This document shows positions 1 to 9,149 of a DNA stretch of 64,000 nucleotides, in pieces (within the stretch, counting starts at the first letter, position 1; each line of letters opens with the position of its first letter). The position numbers and the translations under genes are program-made. The notes beneath the pieces were generated by a model. It was not told the origin of the DNA, ran no database searches, and was given only the letters and a program-made list of their open reading frames with translations. The DNA lies in NCBI RefSeq assembly GCF_006542425.1, contig NZ_VFID01000001.1:1-64000 (forward strand), read 5' to 3'. Source of the DNA: Pseudoxanthomonas sp. z9. GTDB lineage: Bacteria; Pseudomonadota; Gammaproteobacteria; Xanthomonadales; Xanthomonadaceae.

Positions 1-2
1 TC

Positions 3-23
3 GCGGAGCAAGCTCCGCTCTAC
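3..23. repeat. REP family A, single copy at window edge
   Basis: A palindrome with core GCGGAGCAAGCTCCGC followed by TCTAC. The same unit occurs as inverted pairs at 39943-40055 and 44539-44651. Its last bases supply the TAG stop (minus strand, 20-22) of the response regulator gene, so the repeat abuts and slightly enters the coding region. A partner copy, if any, lies before the window. Confidence 0.75.
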
Positions 24-562
24 TCGTCGACCTGTCGACGCTCGGGGCCGGGGCGTTTCAGCAGCTTGCGCTGCAACGATCGTCGATGCATGCCCAGCAG
101 TCGCGCCGCGGCGGAAATATTGCCATCGGTCTCCGCCAGCGCCTGTTGGATGTGCTCCCATTCCAGCCGGTGCAGGGGCGTCATGGTTTCCTCCGGCTCC
201 AGCGGCTCGCTCTTCTGCTCGATGCCGAGCGCGCGCAGGATGGACGACAGCGAGGCCGGCTTGGGCAGATAGTCGTCGGCGCCGCGCTTGATCGACTCCA
301 CCGCCGTGGCCACGCTCGCGTAGCCGGTCACCAGCAGGATCCGCATGTCCGGCCGCAGTGCGCGCAGGGGTTCGATCAGGGTCAGGCCCGAGGATTCGCC
401 CAGCTTCAGATCGACCAGGGCGAAGTCGGGCGCCTGCTCGCGCGCCAGGCGCAGCGCCTCGCGGGGATCCAGGGCGATGCGGGTCTCGATGCCGCGCCGG
501 GCCAAGCTGCGCTGGAGGGTGCGGGCATACAGTTCGTCGTCGTCGATCAACAGGCCGTTCAT
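20..562 (-). CDS. RegA/PrrA/ActR-type response regulator
   Basis: Cytoplasmic DNA-binding regulator of 180 aa, the usual length for RegA/PrrA/ActR/RoxR proteins. The receiver domain (about 1-115) has the acidic cluster D7-D9, phospho-acceptor D51 in ALVDLKLGE, T79 and K101. A Fis-type helix-turn-helix follows near 130-170 (DGNISAAARLLGMHRRSLQ). It overlaps the upstream histidine kinase gene by 4 bases, so the two form one operon and a cognate pair. In the family, the phosphorylated regulator controls respiration and redox genes; the targets here are unknown. The stop codon lies inside a REP-type repeat. Confidence 0.9.
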   Translation of the reverse strand: MNGLLIDDDELYARTLQRSLARRGIETRIALDPREALRLAREQAPDFALVDLKLGESSGLTLIEPLRALRPDMRILLVTGYASVATAVESIKRGADDYLPKPASLSSILRALGIEQKSEPLEPEETMTPLHRLEWEHIQQALAETDGNISAAARLLGMHRRSLQRKLLKRPGPERRQVDE

Positions 563-1782
563 GGAAAATCCCGGGTGCCGCGCAACGGCAGGCGGAACCT
601 GACCCGCACGCCGCGTGGCGACGCGGTCTGCAGGGTCAGCGAACCTCCCAGGCGTTCGACCGTCGCGTGCGAGAGCGCCAGTCCCACGCCCATGCCGTCG
701 GGCTTGCTGCTGCGGAACAGGGTATCGGATTGGAAGCGCAGGGTGTCCTGGAAGCCGTCGCCCTCGTCGCGCACTTCACCAATCAGTTCGCCGCCATCGC
801 AGCGCAGGCGCAGTTCCACCCGGGTGGAACCGGCCTGCTGGCTGGCGTCCGCGGCGTTGTTGAGCAGCGCCTGCAACAGGTGGCCGATCGAGGGGTCCAC
901 CCGCAGCCGTGGCGGCAGTTCGCCCTCGCGCTGCAGTTCGATGGTCGGGCGCACCAGTTGCCAACGGTGGATGACGCGCTCCAGGTCCACGCCGGTGTTG
1001 CGGCCCATCTCGGCGGAGGCGGCCAGCTCGCGCACGCGGTCGCGGCAGATGTCGACCAGTTCGCGCAGGGTGGTGGCGTCCTCGCGGATGGCCTCGTCGT
1101 CGCACTGCTCGGCAATGTCCTCGCTCAGCAGGGTCATCGTCGCCAGCGGCGTGTTGAGTTCGTGGGCGACCGCCGCGGCGTGGGTGGCCAGGGCGACGAT
1201 GCCCTCGTTGCGGGCGAAGCGTTCGCGTAGCACCGCCAGTTCGCGTTCGCGCTGGCGCAGCGCGGCCACCAGACGGGTGGAGAAGTAAAGCACCACACCG
1301 ACCGACAGCAGGAAATTCACCGCCATGCCCCACAGGTGCAGGTTGAACGCATTGCCGTGGAAAGCAGGCAGGGGCCGGCCAAACACCGCCATCAGCGCAT
1401 AGCCGACCAGCGAGGCGGCGGCGGTGGCCAGCACCCAGCGCAGCGGCAGGGCCAGCGCGGCCACCGCGATCAGCAGCAGGAACATCGGGCTGAAGGGGTT
1501 GGTGATGCCGCCGCTCCAGCCGACCAGCCAAGCCAGCACGGCCACGTCGACCAGCATGTGCAGAAACGCCACCCCGGCCGAATCCGGCGCCAGCCGATGG
1601 CTGCGCCAGGTGGCATAGACGTTGAACGCGGCCAGCAGGCCGATGCCGCCCCACAGCGGGGCGACCGGCAGCGGTATGTGCATCAGCTCGGTGGCGACCA
1701 GGACCGCCACCGCCTGGCCGATGATGGCCACCCAGCGCAGGTTGCACAGGGTCCGCAGGAAGCTGGGAGAAGAGATGGGCAT
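559..1782 (-). CDS. RegB/PrrB-type redox sensor histidine kinase
   Basis: Inner-membrane sensor kinase of 407 aa. About six hydrophobic segments fill residues 15-170 and include GGITNPF (91-97), the conserved quinone-binding loop of RegB/PrrB. The H-box is AHELNTPLATM with H207. C246 in DICRDRV sits where the RegB family carries its redox-active cysteine. The catalytic ATPase domain with N box (LNNAADAS) and G boxes (DEGDGF, GMGVGLALS) fills the C-terminus. Its stop overlaps the response regulator start by 4 bases. Known role of the family: sensing ubiquinone redox state and phosphorylating RegA. The ligand here is inferred from the conserved loop. Confidence 0.9.
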   Translation of the reverse strand: MPISSPSFLRTLCNLRWVAIIGQAVAVLVATELMHIPLPVAPLWGGIGLLAAFNVYATWRSHRLAPDSAGVAFLHMLVDVAVLAWLVGWSGGITNPFSPMFLLLIAVAALALPLRWVLATAAASLVGYALMAVFGRPLPAFHGNAFNLHLWGMAVNFLLSVGVVLYFSTRLVAALRQRERELAVLRERFARNEGIVALATHAAAVAHELNTPLATMTLLSEDIAEQCDDEAIREDATTLRELVDICRDRVRELAASAEMGRNTGVDLERVIHRWQLVRPTIELQREGELPPRLRVDPSIGHLLQALLNNAADASQQAGSTRVELRLRCDGGELIGEVRDEGDGFQDTLRFQSDTLFRSSKPDGMGVGLALSHATVERLGGSLTLQTASPRGVRVRFRLPLRGTRDFP

Positions 1783-1906
1783 GCGTACATGCTAGACGAT
1801 GCGGCAAGCGCGGCCATCCGGTGGACGACGGCCCGGAGCGCTTCGGGTGAACGGCAGCGTGCCGACCGGCGCTGCCCGGCCCGGTTCCCAGTCTAAAATG
1901 GGCGCC

Positions 1907-3172
1907 ATGCACGATGCCGTCAGCCGCCCCACGCCCCCCGCCAACGCCGCCGCCTGGCCCCGCCGCATCACCCACATCGTCGACATCGGCGGGGTGAAGG
2001 TCGGCGGCGGGCAACCGGTGGTGGTGCAGTCGATGACCAACACCGACACCGCCGATATCGCCGCCAGCGTCCGCCAGGTGGCCGAGCTCTGGCGCGCCGG
2101 CTCGGAAATGGTCCGGCTGACCGTCAACAATCCCGAATCCGCCGCCGCGATCCCGCGCATCCGCGAGAAGCTGGAGATGATGGGCATCGCGGTGCCGCTG
2201 ATCGGCGATTTCCACTACAACGGGCACCAGTTGCTGGCCGGCGAACCCGCCTGCGCCGAGGCGCTGGCCAAGTACCGCATCAATCCGGGCAACGTCGGCT
2301 TCGGCAAGAAGAAGGACACCCAGTTCGCCCAGTTGATCGAATTCGCCATCCGCTACGGCAAGCCGGTGCGAATCGGCGCCAACTGGGGCTCGCTGGACCA
2401 GGCGCTGGCGGCGCAGCTGATGGACGAGAACCACCAGCGCGAGCAGCCGTGGGACGCCGGCCGGGTGCTGCGCGAAGCGCTGATCCGCTCGGCGGTCGAC
2501 TCGGCCGAGCGCGCGGTGGAACTGGGTCTGCCGCGCGATCGCATCGTGCTGTCGGCCAAGGTCAGCGGCGTGCAGGAACTGATCGCGGTCTACCGCGACA
2601 TGTCGCAGCGCTCGGAGTTCGCGCTGCACCTGGGCCTGACCGAGGCCGGCATCGGCAGCAAGGGCATCGTCGCCTCGTCGGCGGCGCTGGCGGTGCTGCT
2701 GCAGGAAGGCATCGGCGACACCATCCGCATCTCGCTCACCCCCGAGCCGGGGCAGCCGCGCACGCAGGAAGTGATCGTGGCGCAGGAACTGCTGCAGACC
2801 ACCGGCCAGCGCGCCTTCACTCCGATGGTCACCGCCTGTCCGGGCTGCGGCCGCACCACCTCCGAGTTCTTCCAGGAACTGGCCAAGGTGGTGCAGAACC
2901 ACGTCCGCGGCAAGATGCCGGAATGGAAGATCAGCCACCCCGGCGCCGAGAACATGACCCTGGCGGTGATGGGGTGCGTGGTGAACGGTCCCGGCGAATC
3001 ACGCCACGCCAACATCGGCATTTCCCTGCCGGGCACCGGCGAGGCGCCGGCCGCGCCGGTATTCATTGATGGCGAAAAGGCGGTGACCCTGCGCGGCGAG
3101 AACATCGCCCAGGAGTTCATCGCCCTGATCGACGGCTACGTCGAGCGCAAGTACACGCGTGGCGCCGTCTGA
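1907..3172 (+). CDS. ispG: 4-hydroxy-3-methylbut-2-en-1-yl diphosphate synthase (flavodoxin)
   Basis: Fe-S enzyme of the MEP isoprenoid pathway converting MEcPP to HMBPP in the cytoplasm. About 421 aa, with the family signatures [14 protein letters not shown] near the N-terminus, [12 protein letters not shown] in the middle and the 4Fe-4S cysteines in [12 protein letters not shown] and [11 protein letters not shown] start at the ATG giving [11 protein letters not shown], which matches xanthomonad homologues from memory; an in-frame ATG nine bases upstream (1898) and a longer open frame to 1799 are alternatives, and no strong ribosome site decides it. The next gene starts inside its last codons. 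Confidence 0.95.
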   Translation: MHDAVSRPTPPANAAAWPRRITHIVDIGGVKVGGGQPVVVQSMTNTDTADIAASVRQVAELWRAGSEMVRLTVNNPESAAAIPRIREKLEMMGIAVPLIGDFHYNGHQLLAGEPACAEALAKYRINPGNVGFGKKKDTQFAQLIEFAIRYGKPVRIGANWGSLDQALAAQLMDENHQREQPWDAGRVLREALIRSAVDSAERAVELGLPRDRIVLSAKVSGVQELIAVYRDMSQRSEFALHLGLTEAGIGSKGIVASSAALAVLLQEGIGDTIRISLTPEPGQPRTQEVIVAQELLQTTGQRAFTPMVTACPGCGRTTSEFFQELAKVVQNHVRGKMPEWKISHPGAENMTLAVMGCVVNGPGESRHANIGISLPGTGEAPAAPVFIDGEKAVTLRGENIAQEFIALIDGYVERKYTRGAV

Positions 3173-3860
3173 GGTCCTGGCCCAGGGGCTGAACGCCCTG
3201 CTTGGATTGTTGCGCGAACGCGGCCTGCGGATCCTGCTGCTGTTCGCCGGCGTACTGGCGCCACTTTGGCTGTTCGTGGAACTGGCCGACGAGGTCCACG
3301 AACTCGAGGATTTCTTCTTCGATGATCCGCTGCTGTGGCGGATGCATGCGCTGGCCTCGCCGGCGCTGGACCGCTTCTTCGTCGGGGTGTCGGCGGCCGG
3401 CTACCAATACGGGGTAATCCCGGTCGACATCGTTGTCGTGCTCGGCCTGCTGGCCTGGCGGCGCTGGCGCGAGGCGTTGTTCGCGGCGGCCTCGTTCATC
3501 GGTTCGGCGCTGCTGAACCTGGCGACCAAGCAGTTCTTCCAGCGCGACCGGCCGTCGCTGTGGGATTCGGTCGCGCCCGAGCACACCTTCAGTTTCCCGA
3601 GCGGCCACGCGATGGGGTCGATGACCCTGGCGATGGTGGTGTTCCTGCTGGCCTGGCGCACCCGCTGGCGCTGGCCGGCGGCGCTGGCCGCGCTCGCCTT
3701 CGTCCTGCTGGTCGGCCTGTCGCGGGTCTACCTGGGCGTGCATTATCCCTCGGACATCCTCGGCGGCTGGGCCGCGGGCATGGCCTGGGTGGCGGGCCTG
3801 TATATCGTTCTGTATCGCAACGGCGGGCCGTGGAAGCGCGCCCCTCAGGCGAACTCGTAG
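3159..3860 (+). CDS. PAP2-family membrane phosphatase
   Basis: Integral membrane phosphatase of 233 aa, GTG start, overlapping the ispG end by 14 bases. The three PAP2/acid-phosphatase motifs are visible: [18 protein letters not shown] and [16 protein letters not shown], carrying the catalytic histidines and the phosphate-binding Arg/Lys. Several transmembrane helices surround them. Such proteins dephosphorylate undecaprenyl diphosphate, phosphatidate or lipid A; the position after ispG would fit a polyprenyl phosphate substrate, but sequence alone cannot decide. Its end overlaps the convergent VOC gene by 16 bases. Confidence 0.88.
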   Translation: MAPSEVLAQGLNALLGLLRERGLRILLLFAGVLAPLWLFVELADEVHELEDFFFDDPLLWRMHALASPALDRFFVGVSAAGYQYGVIPVDIVVVLGLLAWRRWREALFAAASFIGSALLNLATKQFFQRDRPSLWDSVAPEHTFSFPSGHAMGSMTLAMVVFLLAWRTRWRWPAALAALAFVLLVGLSRVYLGVHYPSDILGGWAAGMAWVAGLYIVLYRNGGPWKRAPQANS

Positions 3861-4195
3861 AACTGGAAACACACCCCCGGCGGCACGATCAGGTGGAATT
3901 CGCGCCGGCCCCAAGACTTCATTTCCAGCGGCCCGATCTGCGCGGGCAGGTCCCGGTATTCCGCGTAAAGCGCGTCCAGTCCGGCCACCCCGATGCTGAA
4001 ACTGGCGTTGTGCGCCCACAGCGGCTCGTTGTTGCGGACCAGATGGAAGCCGATGCCGTCGCGCTCGATGCCGGCCATGTCGCCTTCCTGCCAGAGCGCG
4101 TGGAAGCCCATCCGGCCGACGTAGAAATCCAGCGCTTCGGCCAGCGATGGCCCGGCCGGCACCATGGGGGTGACGCTCGCGAATCGGGTGGTCAT
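3845..4195 (-). CDS. VOC-family (glyoxalase/bleomycin-resistance fold) protein
   Basis: Small 116-aa single-domain protein with the vicinal-oxygen-chelate layout: an N-terminal half (FASVTPMVPAGPSLAEALDFYVGRMGF) and a C-terminal strand set ending [15 protein letters not shown]. Fold-level assignment only. The pattern resembles chromosomal bleomycin-resistance-like VOC proteins of unknown substrate, so a resistance function should not be assumed. Monocistronic and convergent with the PAP2 phosphatase gene. Confidence 0.75.
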   Translation of the reverse strand: MTTRFASVTPMVPAGPSLAEALDFYVGRMGFHALWQEGDMAGIERDGIGFHLVRNNEPLWAHNASFSIGVAGLDALYAEYRDLPAQIGPLEMKSWGRREFHLIVPPGVCFQFYEFA

Positions 4196-4367
4196 CGGCG
4201 CTCCCTCCCTGCTGACCGGCCCAGACTAGGAGAACCGCTGGCGGCGTCGCAAGCGGGCGGCCGCAGAACGTAACGGATTGTTGCGATCCGCCCGGCTTGT
4301 GGTTGTCCGCGCGCGGCGGGACGATGGCCGCTGGTGCGGAGGCCGCGTGGGCGCGGATGGAACGGAT

Positions 4368-5420
4368 ATGCAGGAGCTGGTCGAGCGTTTCGGTATCGGA
4401 CTGGTGTTCGTCAACGTGCTGGCGCTGTCGCTGGGCTTGCCGGTGCCGGCGATGCCGACCCTGATCGTGGTGGGAGCGGGCATCGCCCTGCATGCGGATC
4501 CGGCGTGGCCGGCGTTGCTCGGCGTGCTCGCGGTCTCCGTCTCGGCCAGCCTGCTGGGCGACGCGGCCTGGTTCTACGCCGGTCGCCGCTACGGCAATCG
4601 CACCCTGCAGTCACTGTGCCGGCTGTCGCTGTCGCGCGACAGTTGCATGAAACAAACCGAACGTGTCTACGGCCGCTTCGGCATCCGCGTGCTGGCGGTG
4701 GCCAAGTTCGTGCCTGGCCTGTCGATGGTCGCGGTGCCGCTGGCCGGGGCGATGCAGGCGGGCTTGCCGCGGTTCCTGCGTTATGACGGGCTGGGCGCGG
4801 CGCTGTGGGCGACGGTGGGACTGGCGCTGGGCGTGATCTTCTCCCGCCAGGTGGAGGGCGTGCTGCTGGCCCTGTCGCAACTGGGCGTCGGCGCGCTGGC
4901 ATTGGTGGTGGCGGGGCTGATCCTGTACGTCGGCTATCGCTGGTGGCGCCGGCGCGCGCTGTTCCGGATGCTGGAAGCCGCGCGCATCGAACCGGCCGCG
5001 CTGGATGCGCTGGTGCGTGCGGGGCAGGCACCGGCGATCCTGGACATCCGCGCGCCGGGTTTCCGCGATGTCGATCCCTTCATCATTCCCGGCGCGGTCT
5101 TCGCCGATGAGCGCAGGCTGGACGCCATCATGGCGACCGTGCCGCGTGATCGCAGGGTTGTCATCTACTGCGCCTGCCCGGATGAGGTGTCCGCGGCGTG
5201 GCTGGCCGGCCAGCTGCGCCGACGCGGCTATCTCGACGCGGTTCCGCTGCGCGGTGGCATCGACGCCTGGCGCGGGGCGGGATTGCCGGTCGTGGCGATC
5301 GGCGGTGAAGCGGGGTCCGGGATGGGGGATTGGGGATCCGGGATGACGGAACAGGCGGGAGCACCGTCCCCGGCGCGGGCTCTTGACCCCGACGCCCGCG
5401 AAAAATCAACGCACCCGTAA
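4368..5420 (+). CDS. DedA-family membrane protein fused to a rhodanese domain
   Basis: About 350 aa. Residues 1-200 are a DedA/SNARE-associated membrane domain (GLVFVNVLALSLGLPVPAMP, then RFGIRVLAVAKFVPGLSMVA, the conserved Phe-hairpin/Arg region). Residues about 215-325 are a cytosolic rhodanese domain with the active-site loop YCACPDEVS and RGGIDAW. DedA proteins are proton-dependent lipid flippases or homeostasis factors; rhodaneses handle persulfide sulfur. The ATG giving MQELVERFG is preferred over an upstream frame extension to 4278 lacking domain content. The last ~35 residues are low complexity and come from a G-rich repeat (see findings). Confidence 0.85.
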   Translation: MQELVERFGIGLVFVNVLALSLGLPVPAMPTLIVVGAGIALHADPAWPALLGVLAVSVSASLLGDAAWFYAGRRYGNRTLQSLCRLSLSRDSCMKQTERVYGRFGIRVLAVAKFVPGLSMVAVPLAGAMQAGLPRFLRYDGLGAALWATVGLALGVIFSRQVEGVLLALSQLGVGALALVVAGLILYVGYRWWRRRALFRMLEAARIEPAALDALVRAGQAPAILDIRAPGFRDVDPFIIPGAVFADERRLDAIMATVPRDRRVVIYCACPDEVSAAWLAGQLRRRGYLDAVPLRGGIDAWRGAGLPVVAIGGEAGSGMGDWGSGMTEQAGAPSPARALDPDAREKSTHP

Positions 5421-5422
5421 AT

Positions 5423-6310
5423 TCAATACTGGATGCAGACGCGATTGCGGCCTTCGCTCTTGGCCCGGTACAGCGCGGCGTCGGCCGCGGCCATCATCCG
5501 GCTGCAGGTGTCGCGGCTGGGGGTGAGCGCGGCGATGCCGATGCTGACGGTGATCGACTGTTCGTCGCCGCCGGGCTTGAACACCGCCTCGGCCACCGCC
5601 TGGCGCAGGCGCTCGGCGAAACCGAACGCGGCGTCGCCATCGCATTCGGGCAGCAGCACCGCGAACTCCTCGCCGCCGATGCGCGCGGCGGAATCGTCGT
5701 TGCGCACGTGCCGGCGCAGGATGCCGGCGATCTGTCGCAGCACGTTGTCGCCGGAGATGTGCCCGTAGCGATCGTTGATGGGCTTGAACAGATCGACGTC
5801 GATGATGCACATCGTCAGCGGGCGCTGGTGGCGCATGGCGCGGGCGATTTCGCGCTCGACCGCCTCGATGAAGTGGCGGCGGTTGTAGAGATCGGTCAGC
5901 GCGTCGTGGGTGGCGAGCTGGTAGATCTCCTCGTGGTAGTGCGCCTCGACGCTGGCGTGGCTGATGAACTTGAGGATGCACTCGCCCAAGGTGAGGTGAT
6001 CGCCGTCGGCCAGCGTCGCCTCCTGGATCGGCCGGTCGTTGAGGCGGGTGGGATTGGTCGCATCCAGATCGCATACGCGGTATTCGTCGCCTTCGCGCCA
6101 GACCCGGCAATGCAGGCGCGATACGCTCCGGTGCGGGATGTGCAGGTCGGCCTCGCGCGAACGCCCGACCACCACCGGCTGCGCGTCGATGTCGGCGCGC
6201 CTGCCCAGGCCCTCGCCCTGGATCACCACCACGCACGCCGAGCGAGAGCCGGACGGACGGGGTCCGTCGCTCAGGATCGTGCGCTGGGTGGTCTCGTGAT
6301 CGGGCGCCAT
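5423..6310 (-). CDS. FHA domain-containing diguanylate cyclase
   Basis: 295-aa cytoplasmic protein. The N-terminal FHA domain (about 30-110) shows VVVGRSREADLHI, SVSRLHCRV and NPTRLNDRPI, the phosphothreonine-binding signature. The C-terminal GGDEF domain (about 130-295) has an intact active site GGEEF preceded five residues earlier by RNDD, the RxxD inhibitory I-site, so it should make c-di-GMP with product feedback. It is divergent from a Ser/Thr kinase gene about 100 bases away. The FHA domain plausibly reads phosphorylation by that kinase; this is inference from context. Confidence 0.9.
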   Translation of the reverse strand: MAPDHETTQRTILSDGPRPSGSRSACVVVIQGEGLGRRADIDAQPVVVGRSREADLHIPHRSVSRLHCRVWREGDEYRVCDLDATNPTRLNDRPIQEATLADGDHLTLGECILKFISHASVEAHYHEEIYQLATHDALTDLYNRRHFIEAVEREIARAMRHQRPLTMCIIDVDLFKPINDRYGHISGDNVLRQIAGILRRHVRNDDSAARIGGEEFAVLLPECDGDAAFGFAERLRQAVAEAVFKPGGDEQSITVSIGIAALTPSRDTCSRMMAAADAALYRAKSEGRNRVCIQY

Positions 6311-6407
6311 GCTGCGGCCGCGGGGAAGGAAGGCGTCGAGTGTAGCGGGTCCGCGTGGCGGCTGCCGGCGCTTCCGCTACCATGGCGGCACTCCAGGGGG
6401 ATGCGCC

Positions 6408-9110
6408 ATGAATCCAGTACCGCCATCGGCGGACCCGGAAGCCACCGAGCTTCTGGCGACGCGCCTGTCCGGGCACATGCCCGCGGACGGACAGACCTTC
6501 GCGCCGGGCGCGCGGCTGGGACGCTACCGGCTTGAGGGCCTGCTCGGACGTGGCGGCATGGGCGAGGTGTACCGGGCGGAACAACTGGAGCCGGTGCGCC
6601 GGACCGTGGCGCTGAAACTGTTGCGCGGCCATCGCGTGGAAGCGCGCCACCTGGCCTATTTCGAGATCGAACGGCAGTTGCTGGCACAGATGCAGCATCC
6701 GGCCATCGCCCAGATCTACGACGCCGGCGCCACCGACGACGGCGTGCCGTTCTTCGCCATGGAGTTCAGCGAGGGGCGGCCGGTCACCGTGTTCTGCGCG
6801 GAGGAGGGACTGGATCTGCGCGAACGGCTGGCATTGTTCATCCGCATCTGCGAAGGCGTCCAGCACGCCCACCACAAGGGCGTGATCCACCGGGATCTGA
6901 AACCCGGCAACATTCTGGTCGATCGCATCGACGGCCGCGCCGCGCCCAAGATCATCGACTTCGGCATCGCCACCGCCACTTCGCGCGCGCTGGCCGGCAT
7001 GCAGGAGCGCGCCGGCACCCCGGACTACATGAGCCCGGAACAGGCCGGGGGCGACCTCGCCACCCTCGATACGCGCAGCGACGTCTACTCGCTGGGCGTG
7101 CTGCTGCACGAACTGCTGACCGGCAGCCGACCCGGCGTGCGCGACGGCGGCACCGCCGATGGCAGCGTCCTGCGCCTGCCGTCCGAGCAGCTCGCCGCGC
7201 AGCCGACCGCGGCCGCGCGGGCCGGCGACGATCGCCATCTGAGGCGCGCGTTGCGCGAGGAACTGGACTGGGTGGTCGCCAAGGCGATGGCCCATGATCG
7301 CAATGCGCGCTACGCATCGGTCGCCGAACTGGCCGCGGATCTGCAGCGGTTCCTGGAGGGCGCACCGCTGGCGGCGGTGCCGCCGACCCGTCGCTACCGC
7401 TGGTCGCGCTTCTTCGCCCGCCATCGCACGGCCCTGATCGCCGCGGCGGTGGTCGGGCTGGCGCTGCTGGGTGGTCTTGCGGTGTCGGTGTACGGCCTGA
7501 TGCAGGCGCGGGCGCAACGGGCGATCGCCGAGCAGCGCAGCGCGGAGCTGGAGAAGGTCGCCGCGTTTCAGCAATCGATGCTGGAAGGCATCGATATCGA
7601 GGCCATGGGCGGCGGTCTGGCCGGTGGCATGCGCGCGCAGATCGCCGCAGCCGATCCGTCCGTCCGCGCCTCGCTGGAACAACTGCTGGCCGGAATCAAC
7701 ACCGCCGATCTGGCACGCGGCATGATCGATCGTGATCTGCTGGCCAGCGCCGAGGCCGCCATTGATCGCGACTTCGCCCGGCAACCGGCGCTGGCCGCCA
7801 ACCTGCGTGAATCGGTCGCACGCGTCTATGCCGCCCTGGGCATGAGCCCGCAGGCCGCGCGGGAATTCGGCAAGGTCGCCGACTACCGCGCCGGGCAGTC
7901 CGGCGAAGCCGACCGGGCGACGCTGGCCGCGCGCCTGGAACAGGCCGAGGCGCTGCTCGGCGCGGCCGAGGTGGACGCCGCCGCGGCCATCATCGAACGC
8001 GCGCAACCGCTGGCGCGGCCGCTGCCGTTGAACGATCCCACCCGCGCCGGACTGGAGATCGCCCAGGCCAGCCTGCTGTCCGCGCGCGGCGAGCGTGAAC
8101 GGGCCAAGACCCTGCTGCAGTCGCTGCACGAGCGGTTGGCGAAGCAGGCGGGCGATCGCGATCCCGCGGCGATGGACGCCCTCAACGCGCTGGCCGACAT
8201 GCAACGCGCGGTCGGCGAGATGGCCGAGGCGCGGGCGAACATGGAAAAGCTGCTGCCGTTGCGGGTGGCGGTGCAGGGTGCCGAACACAAGGACACCCTG
8301 GCGGCCACCGGCAATCTGGCGGTGATGCGGATGATCACCGGCGAGAAGGAAGGCGCGGTCAAGTTGCAGCGCGAACTGCTGGCGATACAGACCCGCCGGC
8401 TCGGCAACGATCATCCACTGACGCTGCATGCGCGCGGCACCCTGGCCAGCATGCTGGCGGACTCCAACGCCGCCGGGGAAGCGCTGCCGATGATGAAGGC
8501 GGTGCTGGCCGGCCGCGAACGCGTGCTCGGGCCGCTGCACCCGCAGACCATCCGCGCGCGCCTCAACCTGGCCACGACCTACGCAAGGCTGGACGACTAT
8601 GCCGCCGCGCTGCCGCTGGAGCGGCAGGTGCTGGAACAGCGGACACGGCTGCTCGGCGCCAATCATCCGGACACGCTGTCGATCCTGATCAACCACGCCG
8701 GCACGCTGCTGCGCGATGGGCATCCGCAGCAGAGCCTGGCCCTGTTGCGCGATGGCCTGCCGCTGGCGCGTGACGTGCTGGGGATGAAGCATCCGCAGAC
8801 CCAGCGCGCCCTGCTGATCCGCGGCGACGCCGCGCGCACGCTGGGCGATAACTCGCTGGCGCTGGCGTCCTATCGCGAAGTGGTCGAGGTCCGCCGGCGC
8901 CTGCTCGGGGAACAACATCCGGAAACGCTGCATGCGATCTGGACGCTGGCCACCGCCGAAGCGGGCTTTGGCCATGAAGCACAGGCACAGGCCCTGCGTC
9001 GGCAATACCTGGAGCCGTTGCTGTCGGCCAGACCCGACACCCTGAGTGAACCGCTGGCCGCGCTGGCCGATGCCATCCGCGAGGGGCGACCGCCGACGGG
9101 GTTCAAGTAA
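6408..9110 (+). CDS. PknB-type serine/threonine protein kinase with C-terminal TPR-like repeats
   Basis: 900-aa membrane kinase. The kinase domain (about 38-320) has the glycine loop GRGGMGEVY, the VALK lysine, catalytic HRDLKPGNIL, DFG (IIDFGIAT) and the activation segment GTPDYMSPEQ. One transmembrane helix lies near 335-360 (LIAAAVVGLALLGGLAVSVYG). The remainder is a helical region of TPR_10/12-like (kinesin-light-chain-like) repeats, each with a GxxHPxTL-type motif (GNDHPLTL, GPLHPQTI, GANHPDTL, GEQHPETL). The start is the ATG giving MNPVPPSADPE, after AGGGGG. Topology puts the repeats outside the cytoplasm if the N-terminus is inside. Divergent from the FHA-GGDEF gene. Confidence 0.93.
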   Translation: MNPVPPSADPEATELLATRLSGHMPADGQTFAPGARLGRYRLEGLLGRGGMGEVYRAEQLEPVRRTVALKLLRGHRVEARHLAYFEIERQLLAQMQHPAIAQIYDAGATDDGVPFFAMEFSEGRPVTVFCAEEGLDLRERLALFIRICEGVQHAHHKGVIHRDLKPGNILVDRIDGRAAPKIIDFGIATATSRALAGMQERAGTPDYMSPEQAGGDLATLDTRSDVYSLGVLLHELLTGSRPGVRDGGTADGSVLRLPSEQLAAQPTAAARAGDDRHLRRALREELDWVVAKAMAHDRNARYASVAELAADLQRFLEGAPLAAVPPTRRYRWSRFFARHRTALIAAAVVGLALLGGLAVSVYGLMQARAQRAIAEQRSAELEKVAAFQQSMLEGIDIEAMGGGLAGGMRAQIAAADPSVRASLEQLLAGINTADLARGMIDRDLLASAEAAIDRDFARQPALAANLRESVARVYAALGMSPQAAREFGKVADYRAGQSGEADRATLAARLEQAEALLGAAEVDAAAAIIERAQPLARPLPLNDPTRAGLEIAQASLLSARGERERAKTLLQSLHERLAKQAGDRDPAAMDALNALADMQRAVGEMAEARANMEKLLPLRVAVQGAEHKDTLAATGNLAVMRMITGEKEGAVKLQRELLAIQTRRLGNDHPLTLHARGTLASMLADSNAAGEALPMMKAVLAGRERVLGPLHPQTIRARLNLATTYARLDDYAAALPLERQVLEQRTRLLGANHPDTLSILINHAGTLLRDGHPQQSLALLRDGLPLARDVLGMKHPQTQRALLIRGDAARTLGDNSLALASYREVVEVRRRLLGEQHPETLHAIWTLATAEAGFGHEAQAQALRRQYLEPLLSARPDTLSEPLAALADAIREGRPPTGFK

Positions 9111-9149
9111 GGGCGGGACGGGGCGCGTCGGGTCGTTGCGGACGCGACC

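Noticed and set aside
3845-4195. Bleomycin-resistance gene
   Set aside because: Only the general VOC fold is visible; chromosomal VOC proteins of this size mostly have other or unknown functions.
5406-9005. 1199-codon minus-strand frame across the kinase gene
   Set aside because: The kinase on the plus strand has all catalytic motifs; the minus frame is low-complexity translation.
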